64,000 bases of DNA from Smittia aterrima. Lineage: Eukaryota > Arthropoda > Insecta > Diptera > Chironomidae. Numbering within the stretch: position 1 is the first letter of the stretch; each line of letters begins with the position of its first letter. The notes beneath the pieces are model-generated. The model did not search any database. It was not told where the DNA came from and saw only the letters and a list, made by a program, of their open reading frames with translations. The stretch spans positions 13,330,001-13,394,000 of the forward strand of contig CP093831.1 in assembly GCA_033063855.1 (NCBI GenBank). Direction: 5' to 3'. The position numbers and the translations under genes are program-made. Of this stretch, positions 1 through 14,100 are shown one piece after another.

Positions 1-3000
1 TTATTTATGATTGGGAGGAATTCTATGAATGTTGACAATAACGAATGAGATCTCGAGTTTTAATCGAACAAGGGAAATCTTAGAAATTTTGACAGATTGT
101 CGAGCCACCTCATGAAAAGTTTCGAAGCCTAATGAGCCCGAATGACTTATTGAAGCTGAATTTCTATGATTTCCTTCAAAAGTTTTCCGAACACCCTTTC
201 ATTCAGTTGAATGACTAATAATTTTAAGGCAAATAGAATGGAAGAGAAAACAAGTCGAAGGAAAAATCAATTTCTTTAGAATTAATGAAATTCCTCTAAA
301 GCCTGGAAAAGGACAATAAATTAAGTTCTCTTTCGATGTTGCTTCTTCCTCTTCCTTCTCTCTCGCGTCCAACCTACAGAATCGACAGTTAATGGGAAAA
401 GTTGTGCTTTCCTATCAAAAGCTAAAGTGAAATAGTTTCCAAGTTAATTCTTTTCAGCTTCTCTTTCTTTGCAGTTCATCATTCAATCATCTCTGACGGA
501 AGTTCCAAACCAAAATAAGTTGCCATCGATACAACGACGCATATTCTTGAAATCAAATGTATCATTTGCAGCGCATGCCAGAGATTAGCCTTTTTGAGTG
601 AAAAACATCTCAAAATAAAATTCCTGAAATTAATTTGGAAATCATCGTGAAGTTCATTACTTTCGAAATGATCTCGTTATGATGTTAAATGAAAATATTT
701 TACACAAAAGTGGCTTCTTGATTGCGGCGCTCACGAGGGCGTAGATTTATATCTTGTTTCCGCATCATTAAAATCTGAATTCGCTTTTCTCTTAGCTTTG
801 AAAGAATCTTGAATAAGAAAAATCGCGAAGCGAGCAGTTTTCATGCTCACTCCACCGAGCAGACTAATCAACACGTTTCAATCTAAATTGAAAGCGTAAG
901 AGTCTTAGGAGCGATTTAAAAGTCACGTAGCTTCCACATTCTTCTCTTAAGAGTTTGATCAATCTCCTTAGCTATCATTCGTTACGAGATTTACGAAAAC
1001 TCCTTTAACCTAAGACTCAAACGAAATGAGAAGTTAAGCGACGGGAACATTTTTTTTTCGCGGAGAATTGTGAAATTCAAATTTTTAAGTTATTACAAAA
1101 GCTTTCAAATTGAGAGCCAATGACAAAGTGAGTAAGCGAAACAATGAATCAAATCCTCTTTCTACGATAACTAACATTCGAGCGAGCGTACACTCGAGTC
1201 GTGAAACAAGGAATTTATTTCTTTTATTGTTGAATTATACAATTCAAAAACGATTCGATGCTGCGTTCGATTGCCAAATTTGTTTTTCATGATAATGGGA
1301 AACACTTCCCTGTTTATTGCGCACATGATTTCGACTCTCAATTTACTTTGCATGATTGTTATAGTACTCGAAGTTATGTTTTCATTTTCAGTTCCACGCC
1401 TCGTTCACGAAACAAAAAAAAAAGTAACTTCTGAAATATTTTCGGGTAGTCACTTAACTAACGAAGTTGCTTGTAAACAACAGATATGATTGAGTCGTAA
1501 ATGTCTCGATTGCTCTTTAAACACAAATATGCATTAAGCTTTTCTTCGATTTCGTGAAAGCTTTTTAGCATGAAAACAAAAGCTTTTAGTCGAGAGAATC
1601 TTTTGAGAATTCGCCTTTTTCGCTAACTCAAATGTCAATACTCCACAACCATTGAACAGCTTTCTCGAACATTTATTTGTTAGTAGCAATATTCATTTCA
1701 ATGGCATTGTAACGACCAGAGTTCTCTGCTTCTGACAGCTGCCACCTTCAGGAAAAGCTGATTAAGATTTTCTCTTTCGAGCTTTAGTTTCTTTTTGAAC
1801 AAAATAAAAGTTGTTTGCACCAAGATTATTGTTAAGGAGCTCGAGAGAATGAGACAAAGTTCGTCTTGTCCTAAATTATCAAATTTTACTTTTATGACGA
1901 CTTGTCACAATTTTCGCGGAATTACGTGATTAAACTGCGGCTTTATGCGGCAAATTCATTCCCAGGAAGAGCGTGTCAAAGAAGCCAAGCCAGCCCATCG
2001 AGACGAACGAGTTAATCTCTAATGAATTTCACGCCAGGATTCATTTGCAGGATGCTGCGACGTGAAACTCCTCGACAAGCTCCATTGGGTATCAAGTTGG
2101 AAATTATGTGAACAAGCATCAAAGCACGATTTAATCTTTGTGAGAAATTTAATCTCTCTCGGCTTCGGTCGTTTCACGAGAGAGCTCCATTAAACACTGA
2201 CTCGATATTTGTGAGGGCAAAGCCGAAATAGTTGTGCCCATGCTTCGCTATCGTTTCACAAACGAAGCTGAACCCAAAGCTGGTGAAAAGTGAAATAAAT
2301 TATCTCCTGCTATTTGAGATTAAGGTGGGGAGAGCTTAGTCGGAACGAAAATTCCTCTCCATAAAATTTACCACGTCAATTGATTCCGTGCCATAAACTA
2401 AGTTCGCAGCTCGCCGTAAAAGCTTCGTGCTAGAGAAATCATAACAAACCTGATATCACTGCACATTGATTGACTGTAATTTATGCGGCAATCTCAGTTG
2501 ACTCCATAACGAAAAGCCAATTTCGGAAAGGACAAAATGATTTTAGTTTTATGATCCACTTCCGACTACAGTAAACTCAGTCTCAACTTTCGATGGCACT
2601 GAACGAGAGCTTTGAGTGAAAATCGTTAAGCTCCGTGGATAAAGATTTGTCGTGGACTTTGATTCAAAGTTTTATTTTATAAAAGCACGAAAGACTTTTG
2701 CAGAAAATGTTTCATCAGTTTTATTGAAGTGACGGAAACTAAATTGATTTTCTGAAAATTTGTTTTATCAAGCAAAGTGAAATCTATTTAATTTAAATAT
2801 TTTAGATCAAAGCAAAACGACGCAAAAATGTTTCGTTTGACAAAAACTTTGAATTTTGTGTCTCGTTAACTTTGATTCGATGCAAGAAATTGATTTTGAT
2901 GTGATTTCTGTTTGCTCATGAATGTTTTATGCCTAAAGCTGCAGCAATGTGCGATAGACTATTGGAGACAAAAAAAAACCCTCTGTCAATATCAAATGAA

Positions 3001-6000
3001 CCGTGCGTAAAAAGTCTTGACATAAATCATCTAAATTGACATCGAGCTTCCACCTCCATGAGCCTCCTGGGGAAAAATATCAACTTTTCTTTGACTGTGA
3101 ACTTGAACCGGAAATGAAAATCTGTTTGACTTTCGAGTCAAGGAGAAGGAGATTCAGGAATCGGAAAATTGTTTCTTATTGATCAAAGCTTGTTGATCAA
3201 TAATTTATTGACGAGCAAACAAAGTTCGAAGTGATATCATGATGTCAGAATACCGGCTCGTTTTTCTAAGAAAAAGATTGAGCCATCTCGAGTTGCTTAA
3301 AGACGAGAAACTCGAGAAAATTTCGTATCTGAAGGATTTTAAAGAGCTCTCGACTACTTAAGCTTACAGCACTTTAAATCTCCTGCAATCTAAACATCAA
3401 GAGATGGCTAGAGAGAGATTTGCCATCCTCCCGAATAAATCTCAAATAAATCTTTTTCATTAACATTCTTTCAACAGCTTAATTCCATTTTCAAGGATTT
3501 CTTTTGCCATCCTCGGCTTTCGCCTCTTCCAGTTCAAAGATGATTAATAGACTACAATAAGAAAGGCTTAACCCTTTCAGAATTTTCCGTGATAATTGAG
3601 TGAGTGAGAGAGAGTTTTGTATATGAGAAATTCACACGGAACAATTCTGCTTCATTTCACTTAATTACTCGAAACTCAAGTCGTGCGGGAAAATGATTTC
3701 CTTCCTAAAATGAAAAGGAACTCGAAACGATCTTTCATTCGCCTTGCCAGGGAAAATGATTAAAAGCGTTGACGCAGTGTTGAAGCATAAATCCTTGGTT
3801 TCATTTACTGTTGTCTTCAAAACGAATGAAGCTTTCATCTCAATCTCATTCAAAGGGCTTCTTAATCGAAAGACAAGACTCAAGAAATATTTCGTTTACT
3901 TTCTTTTTCTTGAAAAAGAAAACTTTGAGACAAGATAAAGTCAAGCTTCGCTTTTTTCTCTAAAAGGATTTTTCGCTAATCAGCTTATAATGATGTAGAA
4001 GTCAGGTGGCACTGTTACGCAACCGTCTTTGACCAGCAAAATAACAGAAACCCTCATCATCAATGGCTTGTTCTTAATTAAGATGACTTGAGTAAATCTT
4101 GAAAGAAACAACAAAGTCCTTGATAAACTTTCTTCTCGTCTTCATTCCCAGATTTCGCCGCAATTTGTTGCTGGCGCAGAGTAAATAGGGAAAATATGTT
4201 TCTAACGAAAGAGAACTTCCATCTCCCACTCTCACTGCGAGCATCTTAAGAAGCAATAAAACACACCACACACATCAACGTTTCATGTAAAAGGGAAAGA
4301 TTGCCGTCAAGCGCTGCCACCATGGCTTATGAATGTAAAGTCTAGGCGAGGAACTCACTACGTGAAACCACAACATTGGGAAATCAACCTTGCTCCTTTA
4401 ATTGCAAATAAACCTTTTCCCCGTTAGTCGATTCTACCTTCTCAGCGGGAGATCACAATCCTGATGGTGAATCAAACTAATTACGTGGCGAAAAATTAAA
4501 AAAAAAACTTGCAGTAAACATCGCTAAACGTGAGCGGAAAACTAAAGTCGGAGCTTTTAAATTATGTGAGCTGAATAATAAAATCGCACTACAGCGAAAT
4601 TTTAATTAAATGATGGAGGTTCATATTTAATCTTTAATCTCATGTATCAACATCGCACATTGTTTGCGCAATTCTCGAATAATCTCTGATTAACACCACA
4701 GAAGTAATTTTCTTATTATTCTGTATATTGTATGTCGAAGGGCTTGGCGGTTGATGAGATTATAAAATAAAAAATAAAATTTAGAGAGAAATTATTTGAT
4801 AGGAAATGTTTTGTAATTCAAACACTTCAGGCTTCAAAGCAGCGATGAAAAGAGCTAGAAAATGTTTTGAAAAGAGGATTTAGCCTTTGGCTGTAATTTA
4901 GTTTGTGCATAGTTGATTAAGAGCAAGGGAGAGCATCAAAAGCTGTTTTGAACTGATTTTCTGAAGTGAATTACTTCAAGAGCTTAGTGAAATGTTTTAT
5001 GAACTTTTTGGAGTTTTCTCAAGTTGCAACTTAATTCCTAAACTTTTCTCTCTCCAGATTACAAGATTAAACTTTAATCATTGAAAAGAGTAATAGGAGT
5101 TGGAAGTTACTTGTTTATCTTCACATTAAGAAGCTTGAGCGAGTTACCAATTCACATAATTTCCTGCTCATTAATAAATAATTGAAGTTTCAGTGAAAAG
5201 TGAATCGACTTGAGTTGATTAAAACGTTTCAAGAAAGTTCTTGCTTAGGTCAAGGCGAATGTCGTTGATGCTACAATCTTGTAATCAATTTCATCGTTGC
5301 CCTGGAAATTTCAGTAATTTGTTATCAACAGATCCTTGTTGTTTAAACTGAAACTAAATTCACTTTAATTGCTTCGTTAGGTCTTTCGTTTTATGTCACT
5401 CTGAACTTTTATTCACAACGACTTCATTATCCGCATGTTTAACACAGAAATATCAATTGCGTGCATCATCAAAGTTTGTTTCTTGATTTCATTACCAGGT
5501 TCGGATGAATCCATAACAGAGACAACAACAATTTTGGGGTTCGCAATCAGACACGAGTTCAAGTGTCACGTTCTGTTTACAAGTTCAATAGCTGAAAACT
5601 TTCTCGCTTTCCCATTTTGCCAACATTGTCGAGGCTTCGTATATTGACTTTGCACCCGGAGATGAAGACCAACTTTGTTGAGGATGATTGCAAGGCTTCA
5701 ACTCATAGCTTGGCGTCAGCAGAAAAAAAAAATCTTTTTCGATTCGGCAGTGAAACGAAATGCTCTTGAAATTTTACTCACAAAGTTTTCTTTTTCGCTG
5801 ATGCTTTTGTTTTAGTTCGGAAAAGCAAAATTCAAAAAACTTTCCCATGACATCGAATGAAAACAAAAGCGTTCTGCACGAAACGACTTAACGCAACCGG
5901 CAGAAGATAAAAAAATATTCGAGATAAATGAAACCAAATCGAAACTTCGTCGAATTTCAAGCCCAAACGAATCTCAGCAGTTTTTTTTTCGCCTTTGACC

Positions 6001-9000
6001 TTTTGATTTGGGATTAAATCGTCGTTTACATTATTTGATTTCTTTTTGAAGTCATGAGTGGAACGACGAAGGTTGCTTTTGGATTTTTAGGACATGAAAA
6101 CTTATTTAATCTAGTGAAGTGACTTTCAAGGCCAACAACCGAACGTTTGCGATCAAAATGAAGTTTGAGATGCTGTTAAGAAGTTTATGAAAACATTTCC
6201 CGAACGACTCCTTCGGGCTTTGATTTTAATTATGCAGATTGCCGACAACAGAAGAAGCCTCGGATCAAAATCTTGATCAAAAATTTATTTGAGGTCGAAA
6301 AGGACTGAAAAGTTAATCCGAACTTCTTCCAATAAGAAAGGTACACGAGCATACAATGTTAATGGGAGTTCAATAGTGATGTTGCTCTTGGTTACGATCC
6401 ACATTAAAAAAACGAAACTCGGATGACGACAATCCTAGCAGCGACGTCATGAGCAAGAGAATTTGAGTCAAGGGTCAAGTTAGAGACATCGGAAGCTAAT
6501 ATTCCGTCCAGTTTGCTATGCATGAAACGTGTAAAATATCCAAGACCATTTCCCTCCCATTCCGTTAACCGTTTCCTATTCTTCGTAGTCACAAAATTCT
6601 TTATTATTTCCACCCACACTTCTCCCTTGATTTCTGCCAAACTTGCTCGCATAATTGTGTTTTTATTTGCGGATTGGGACTTCGAACGCCAACGTCGCAT
6701 GGCAATAAAATAGAATTTCACTAATTGAATTAGGACGAAGTGAAACTGTCGAAGAATGAGAGAGACAGGGACGTGAAGCTTTGCTGAGAGACAATGCTGT
6801 CAATGAAGCTTCAACGCAACGGCAAATCGAATCGAAAGGAAATCAAGTCTAAATTGAGAGATGTGTTTCGGTTTCCTCATGAATCGTTTTAGGAAAATAT
6901 AAATATCGGAAAAGCAATCGGGCGACGAAAGTGCCAATCAAATAAATTTTGCAAGTCCGTTCTCATTATAGCAACATCTGTTATACATTTTTCCGCTTCG
7001 TCATGAAATAAAGTGAGCGAGATGGAAAGGTAACCAAATCAAAAAAATTATGTTATCGACCAACTCGATTGTGAGTGTGGAAAAAAGTTTTTTTGTCTTC
7101 TTCTTCTTCTGCAAATGGAAACGAACATCAAATTGTTTTCCCCACAAAACTCAATCATAAATCTTCCGACTCGAAAAGGAGAGAGAGAGAGAGCTGCACA
7201 TGCTGTTTGCTCTGTCGGAACTGAAATTGTCACTGATGGCTTTCGATAAAATTTTCCTAAGAGTGTCGACAAACGACACCATAATGCAGGAAGCCATTCG
7301 AAATCACGATTCTTACATCTGTCAAAATTATCATCAATAACTTGGCCTCCTTTCTCTCGTCCATATGTCTCACAATCCAATTTCTTTGCCACGCAGATAA
7401 AAAACACTTCTCTCTTGTTGTCAAATGATGACGAGAAGAGTTTTGTGCTTGGACTGGTTTGATTGTTTATCGCACGTTTGCTTCTTCTTCCGAAAGCTCT
7501 CGATTGTGTAACTGAAATTGTTTCTTAATACGCAGCTTCACTTGCAAATAATACGATATCGATTGATGATTCAATGGAATTGGGACGGAAGAAATGTCTA
7601 TTCAGGAAACTCATTGGTTCACGTCCACAGAAGATGTGTTGTATTAGCAGATTTATTGGATGTGAGAAGGATGACCAAGCATCAAGGGGAATCATTAAGT
7701 TTTAATGATACTGGTCAGTGGTTCAGCCTTGCTGCTTCCTTTCATTGACACTCATCGAATTACAGTCTCGCACTGGACGCACATGACAGAGATATTATTA
7801 TTATTATTTCGAGTGATTCTCTTTCTTTTGTCTCCCTTAAGTGATTTTTGTTCATTTTCGGATCACTAGTTTGCTTTAGGGAGTGAAAGTTGAAATGGAA
7901 AAAGTTTTTGTTTCGTTCGTGAGCGATTTTGCTTGCAGTGATTTGTGGATTCAAGAACATTGACGAATAAATTCTCACGAGGTGACTTGTGAAGCTGTTC
8001 CAATCAATTATGAATAATGAAATTTTAATGTTCTAACTGAAAGTCGTGAAGAGAAACGAAAACTTCTGTCACACAATTGCTTGTTTTCACATCTGTTCTG
8101 CATCAAACTTTATTCAAAGTTGGTTGAGTTTACGTGAATTTGGAAGCCATGAAGTTACACAGATTGTTTGAGATAAAATTTTTGATTTAAACAAACTCGG
8201 TATGTCAATTTATCAAGTGAATTAACGACAATAGTAATTAAGAGTTAAGCTACTGCTTTTTTTTAAATGAAAAAGATTAAGAAAACTTTTTTAATTTTTG
8301 AGATCTCTAATGCTCAAACAAACTTTCATCGAACAAAGCTTTAACCTCAAATAGAAACAGATCTAACTCAATTCAATTATCCTTCTGGCTAAAAGCTTTA
8401 GCAAGTCTTTAATTGCGGATAATTTCCATTAGACGAGACTGAAGTTGAACCGTCTGGCAATCGATGTTTTCATATCAAATAGAAGTGAGCGGACAGAAAG
8501 GAAAAGTTTCCTTCATATTGTGATCTTATAATGAATTTTTCGAACAAGCGGATGACTCGCAAAAGCTTGGTCGTTTTGTCATAGACAAAAGGACTCGTGA
8601 AATTTGGCAAAAGACAAAAGCCGAAATTAATTACCGATTCGTTGGAGCATGACAAGGGAAAGATTGAAAGAAATTTTCAAAGAAGAAAAAAATGTGTCAA
8701 TCGAAGTGGACACAGAGCAAGAGGAAAGGAAGAAACTTTGTAATTAATATTATTTTTTTCTTCATCAAATTACCATTTTCCTCCGCGTCAACCCGAACCA
8801 TGAAGATTATTAGTCGAGACAGAAGAGTGAACATTTCATGTTACACAATTAGGTTTTTTTTGTCGTGACAATGAAGGGTGAATGTGAGACAATATCCTTA
8901 TCGAGAGAGCTTATCAAGACGACGATGAGAATGGAAGTTCTTCCCTTCTGCTTTGAAATTCAGAAGCGCCCATTAAAATATTGAAGTTGAAGCCGACCTC

Positions 9001-11032
9001 CATCAATTTCCTCTTCACCCGACAGTTATCCCAATTGTTTTTTTTTTGTTCTTTCTTGACGAGGTTTTATTTGATGGAAGCATCCGTTTCAGAAGTAACT
9101 AGACATGAGAATTGAAGAAGACGGAATCGTAATTAGACGTTCGGGGGTGGTTAAGCTTATGATCAAAGCTATCAGATGATATCAAGGAGATATTCCTTTC
9201 AGAGCTTAAATTTCAAATAAACTGCTTTTTGACATGAAGCCGAATCATTAGGTAAGCGATTTTCCATCGTTATCGTAAAATTTTAGATGCCGTCCATTAG
9301 CGATAATAAAGTTGCTTACCTTTTACTCGACGCTCAGCACAAATGTCTATGAGTGTCATTGCTTTCTCATCTCCCGAAAATTTTGACGAGTCCGCAAAGT
9401 CGAAGCGAATAATGAGCGTCGTTTAAAAAGAAGAACATTTTGTTTGCGGCGTAAATGAAAATTAACATTGGCCCCACACTTTAATCTCTTTTCAAATGTC
9501 ACCGCTTACATTTAAAGGATCCAACTGAATGACAGAAATAAATTTTGCTGTTAGTTTAGCTTGAGACTTGAAGCTTGAAGTCTCGAGCTAAAATAAATAT
9601 TTCGTTATCAAGCTTTAAGTTGCTAGTGAAAATTTCTCTGATATCTCCAATTTCTATCAAATTGACAGGTGATCACATAAAACAGAAGAGAGCGTCTAAT
9701 GGAACGAGTTATAATCAAGGCTTTAACCAGCGAAATCTGATCTTACCTTAACCTTCATCTCAAAATGAACAAGATCTGTTAACTGATTGGATCTACTTTA
9801 TTGCAAAAGGACCGAATACTTTAATTTGATGATAGAGAAGACGACTTTCTACTTTTGGATAAGAAAGAAGAAATCATAATTGCCAAGCTCGGTTATCTAG
9901 AAGATTAAAATAACTTTCACCGAAATTATCTTGAACGAGAGTTGACCAAAGATTAATAAATTTATGAGCTCGATGATTTATTTCTAAGAAATTACATAAA
10001 GCTTGAAAGTTCTCTAATGTCAGCGTCCTTCCACGTAAATTACGCTTCATAGACTTCTATGGAATCCTCATAAATTTGTTTTCATTCTAAGTACAAAAGA
10101 TGGAAAATTTTGGCATCGACGAATAAAAATATCCAAATTTAGAGTTCTTAAAAAATCATAAAAAGTTTCTTCGCTTGGCTGAATCGTAATTGAAGGTCAA
10201 AAGAATTTGTGAATTTTCTTCTTCGTGTTCCGTCCTTGTTCGAGTCAATCATCTCGTAACGACCGTTTCATTCAAATGGAAGCGAGGAACATACGAAAAG
10301 TCCATTAAAAAATATTTTTTTGGGTAAGGGCCAGTGGAGACGGAGGAAGAGAATTTATCTTCGTATGAAGTTGGACGAGGGGACAGTTCTGAATAATTTT
10401 TCTAACGCTTCGTGAACACAGCTTTCTCTTTCCAGCCCCGGGACTAAATTATGCGGAGCTCATGAGTTGTATTTGAGCTTCATCTCAAGCTCTCTTTCGT
10501 CAATTTGAATTCGTCGGCCTTTTCTTCGCTCGACTGTCCAAGCTCATCTCAAAGGCTTTGTGAATAATTCGAGATTATGCTGCATGAGCTGAAAAACTCG
10601 TATTTACATTTCCTTCCAAGTGTTTATCTTGAGCATATTGATGAGTGGTGACAAGCATAGCAAAAGGTGAGTGTTTATGCCTGAGAGGGGACTTTCAGTG
10701 GAGTATCATGGTTTGGTAATAAAAAAGTAAAATTGGCGCCGTAGGAAATCTTTGATGAAGTCACATCTTTTATGAGAACACTCTCGATGAACTTTTCCGG
10801 AGATTGTGAGGTTACAGGGTGATTTTAGAAAGTCCTAAAAGCTCTCGACTTCAGTCAACTCGGTAAAAACACGACCATTGCCACATAAATCATTTCAGGA
10901 AAGAACGGATTCCATAAATTATTTATTTTCAATATGAGCCTCCGGTTTTACGATGTTCGCCCCTTGTTTGCACTCGGGTGCCGCTCTCTGCTTTCATAGA
11001 CCGTTTTAGGAGCTTAAATACTTTTGGTGTTT

Positions 11033-11133
11033 ATGGCGACGGTCGATGAAGAAGATGAGGAAGTTTTAAACGCTACTCAAGAGCCAGAAGGGATGGAAGT
11101 GCCGGCGAAAAAAGGTTTGATGTGTTCGGTCAG
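11033..11133 (+). other. Possible short acidic coding exon (weak)
   Basis: An ATG in the context tttATGG opens 33 codons of acidic, non-repetitive sequence (beginning MATVDEEDEE). They run into a plausible donor, CAG|GTAAAT, at 11133/11134, ending in phase 2; unspliced, the frame stops at 11135-11137. The composition is more protein-like than the surrounding DNA. I do not recognise the sequence and found no convincing downstream exon: the nearest acceptor, at about 11159, would leave an intron of only about 26 bases. It may be a chance frame. Confidence 0.15.
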
Positions 11134-14100
11134 GTAAATCACTTCTTCTAAATTACAGATTGAAACATCGACGATAAAACACATCAAGTTCAATTGGAAT
11201 TTTCTGAGTGGTTCAGCTTTTTTGAGTGAAGCGAATTCCGGCGGTACGAATGAAATTTGGCTAATGGATCCTAATGTAGGACGAGCAATAAATTATGAAA
11301 TGTTTTAAGATGGATTCAATAAGAAATATTGAAGAGAGTCAATAAATGGATCATCTGATCCATTGGGACTTTCATTCGAACCTTGAACATCACTCATTTC
11401 CCCATTGAAGATTGAACATTTCTCCTTCGAAAGGAGAATTTTCAGGGGAATTTTCTTTTTCTCATTCGAACTTCGAAGAAGAAAGTTAACAAACTCTTAA
11501 TGCAGATAAGCAGCTTAAAGTTTAGTGCTCTAATGAAGATTTCCAATTCGAGAAAAATCTCTTTTTCTTTAATTCTATAAGAACTTTGGCTAATCAACGA
11601 GACTTCCTAGTCATTAATCTTGAAAGCCACAACGTGAAGTTAGAGCTAAAACATCTCGAATATCGACTTATGGAGAAATATTTCATTTCAATTCCGCCTT
11701 GAGACATTTTTTGCGACTAATTTATCGAATTCTCTTCATAATCTGTGTTTAAGGCAAAAAGCTTTCCGAGGATTTCAATTATGATTTTTATTTTCGGCAA
11801 TGTCTGCAAAAGTTGAGAAAAGTTCAAAATGGAATTAAACTTCAATAAAATTAAACTTTTGATGCGGAACGCTTTTAAACGAGAAAGCAAATTTTACGCT
11901 GACCCTTAAAGCTTTAGAAAATTGCCGGAAGCAGTTTTTTCTGACAAAATTCTTCTGTTTTTTGGACCACTATAAGCTAAAGGCAATAAAAGTGTGTTAG
12001 GAAGAGAAAGAATTCAAAAAGTTTCATGTGAAATGCTTTCGACTGTCTTACATCGTTTATTTTCCTTTAGCTTGACAAACATAAAAGAAACTTCGCCATT
12101 AAAATAATTCAAACGATTAAAACTTTTCCTTCCGCATCATTTCCTCTGAATTGTCCTTAGGACAAGCTCTAAGTGCGAATTCCATCGTAAAAACGATTGG
12201 AATTTGTTTTGGCGCGCACATATCTGAAATAGCGAACGAAACAAACCTCCGTCAATACAATTCCTTTCACCTTTGCCGCTTTTTTCTTTCTTTCGAGGGA
12301 GGCGGTGAAAATAATTTCAGCGTTTCATGCTGAACAAAAATATTGATCAATTTCCATGATAAGAGAAGCAAAGCAGGGAAGTATGGAAGTATAGGAAGGA
12401 AGAGGAAGAGAATGGCCCAAGGTTAAATGAAAAATGAAAGTCATTAGAGAGTTCAGAGCGGCTTTTTATTTTATTGGCATTAAAGGTGGAAATTTGTTCT
12501 GCCAGATTACCGCCGATCGGCTTCGCTTTGCGAAAAAGGGAAAACAAATTCTCTCGTACTGATGGTCATTTGAGATTTGCGGGTGCTCCTTCAATAAAAA
12601 AGGATTTGAAAGCTGAGAGATCTGAAAAGATTTTAAATCTTTTCATTCTTTGGAACCGTAAGTCACAGATAAATCCCCGAAACCTTTATTTATGGATTGT
12701 CATTCCTGTTTATTCTTGAGATTTGGCTCGAGGATTTCTCATTTCAGCTTTTTTTTCCTTCCTTCAGAGAGAGAGAGCAACGGAAGCTATCAGCTTACTC
12801 CACTCAATTTCAGTCTTCATCGTTTCAATCAAGTTCAACAAAACGAATTCCAACAGACGGTCTTCCTTCGAATGGCACATACAGATGCCGAAGGATGAAA
12901 ATTTCCTTATTTAATTTCGGCTCACAAAATCTACGCCGATAAAAATAAATTGAAATTGTTATCTTTGCAGTTACGAATGGAAATCTCTTCGTTTGTTTGC
13001 GAAGTGTCTTTGCGGAGGAAATTAATCAGAGCGGCACGGGAAAAGTAAATAATTAAAATTTTACTACTTACAGCACATGGAAAACATGTTTTATTGATTC
13101 GACATAAATTTGTGTAAACATTGGCAGGGGAAGATAGCTCGTCACGTTTTATTAATTGCTATTACACCGATATGGCGCTTTATATCGAAGCATGGAGCGT
13201 AGTTCAAGTCAATTAGATGACTTTGATATTAACGACGTTCTCGTTGACGTTAATGTTGTTTATCTGAATTATTCAGTTGGTTGTCGACAGAGTTATTTTA
13301 ATTAAATTTTAGATCGCAACTTTATCTCCTGATATTTATGTTTTCCTCAAACATGACAAGGCTTCCGGAAGCCTCGGTCGAAATGAATTAAATTCAGAAA
13401 CTTTTTTATTTCGAAATGTTCGGGAAAATTTCCGAAATAACTTTGAGTGCCAGCAATTTAGCTTAAGCTGTGATAGCTATTCGAGATTTGCTAAATAAAT
13501 AAATCATGTCCATCAAGTGCCGATTGTCACGAGCATATTTTTATATTCGGGGGAATAATAAAGAAAAGGGCTACGCCAGCTTGAGTAATTTGAGGCGGCA
13601 ATTAAACCAACGAAGCTTGTAATTAAGAAGAAGGAAAATCCATTTCTCAACCGTCATCAAAAGCAAATCAAAGTTATTCTAGTGATAAACATTTTATCGC
13701 AACAACTTTATTTCAATTCTGAGTGACTATACTCGTAGTTGTTGCAATCTGAGCAAACTGAACGATTACGGAAATCACTTCTAGCGTTTGCTCGAGGAAA
13801 AAATTTCTTTACTGACACACTGGGGATGAATTCCTTAAAGCAATTTCGCTTATCTAAAGTCGTCAATGCACTGAATGGAACGGCAATTGAAGTCTGCATG
13901 TTCCTCTGTTCCCCAACAAGTATCGGGCAAGCTTTACGACCTTTTTACGGCACTCCGAGTTGATGATAAATTGACATGAGAATTCACTTATCTTTATGCT
14001 TCTTTGGGTGATTCGATCCCAATAAAAAATTAAATCTGAAAAATCGAGGACCCAGAAATTTTCCACGAACTTTAATCAGCCGTCTCTTCACATTAAAGAA

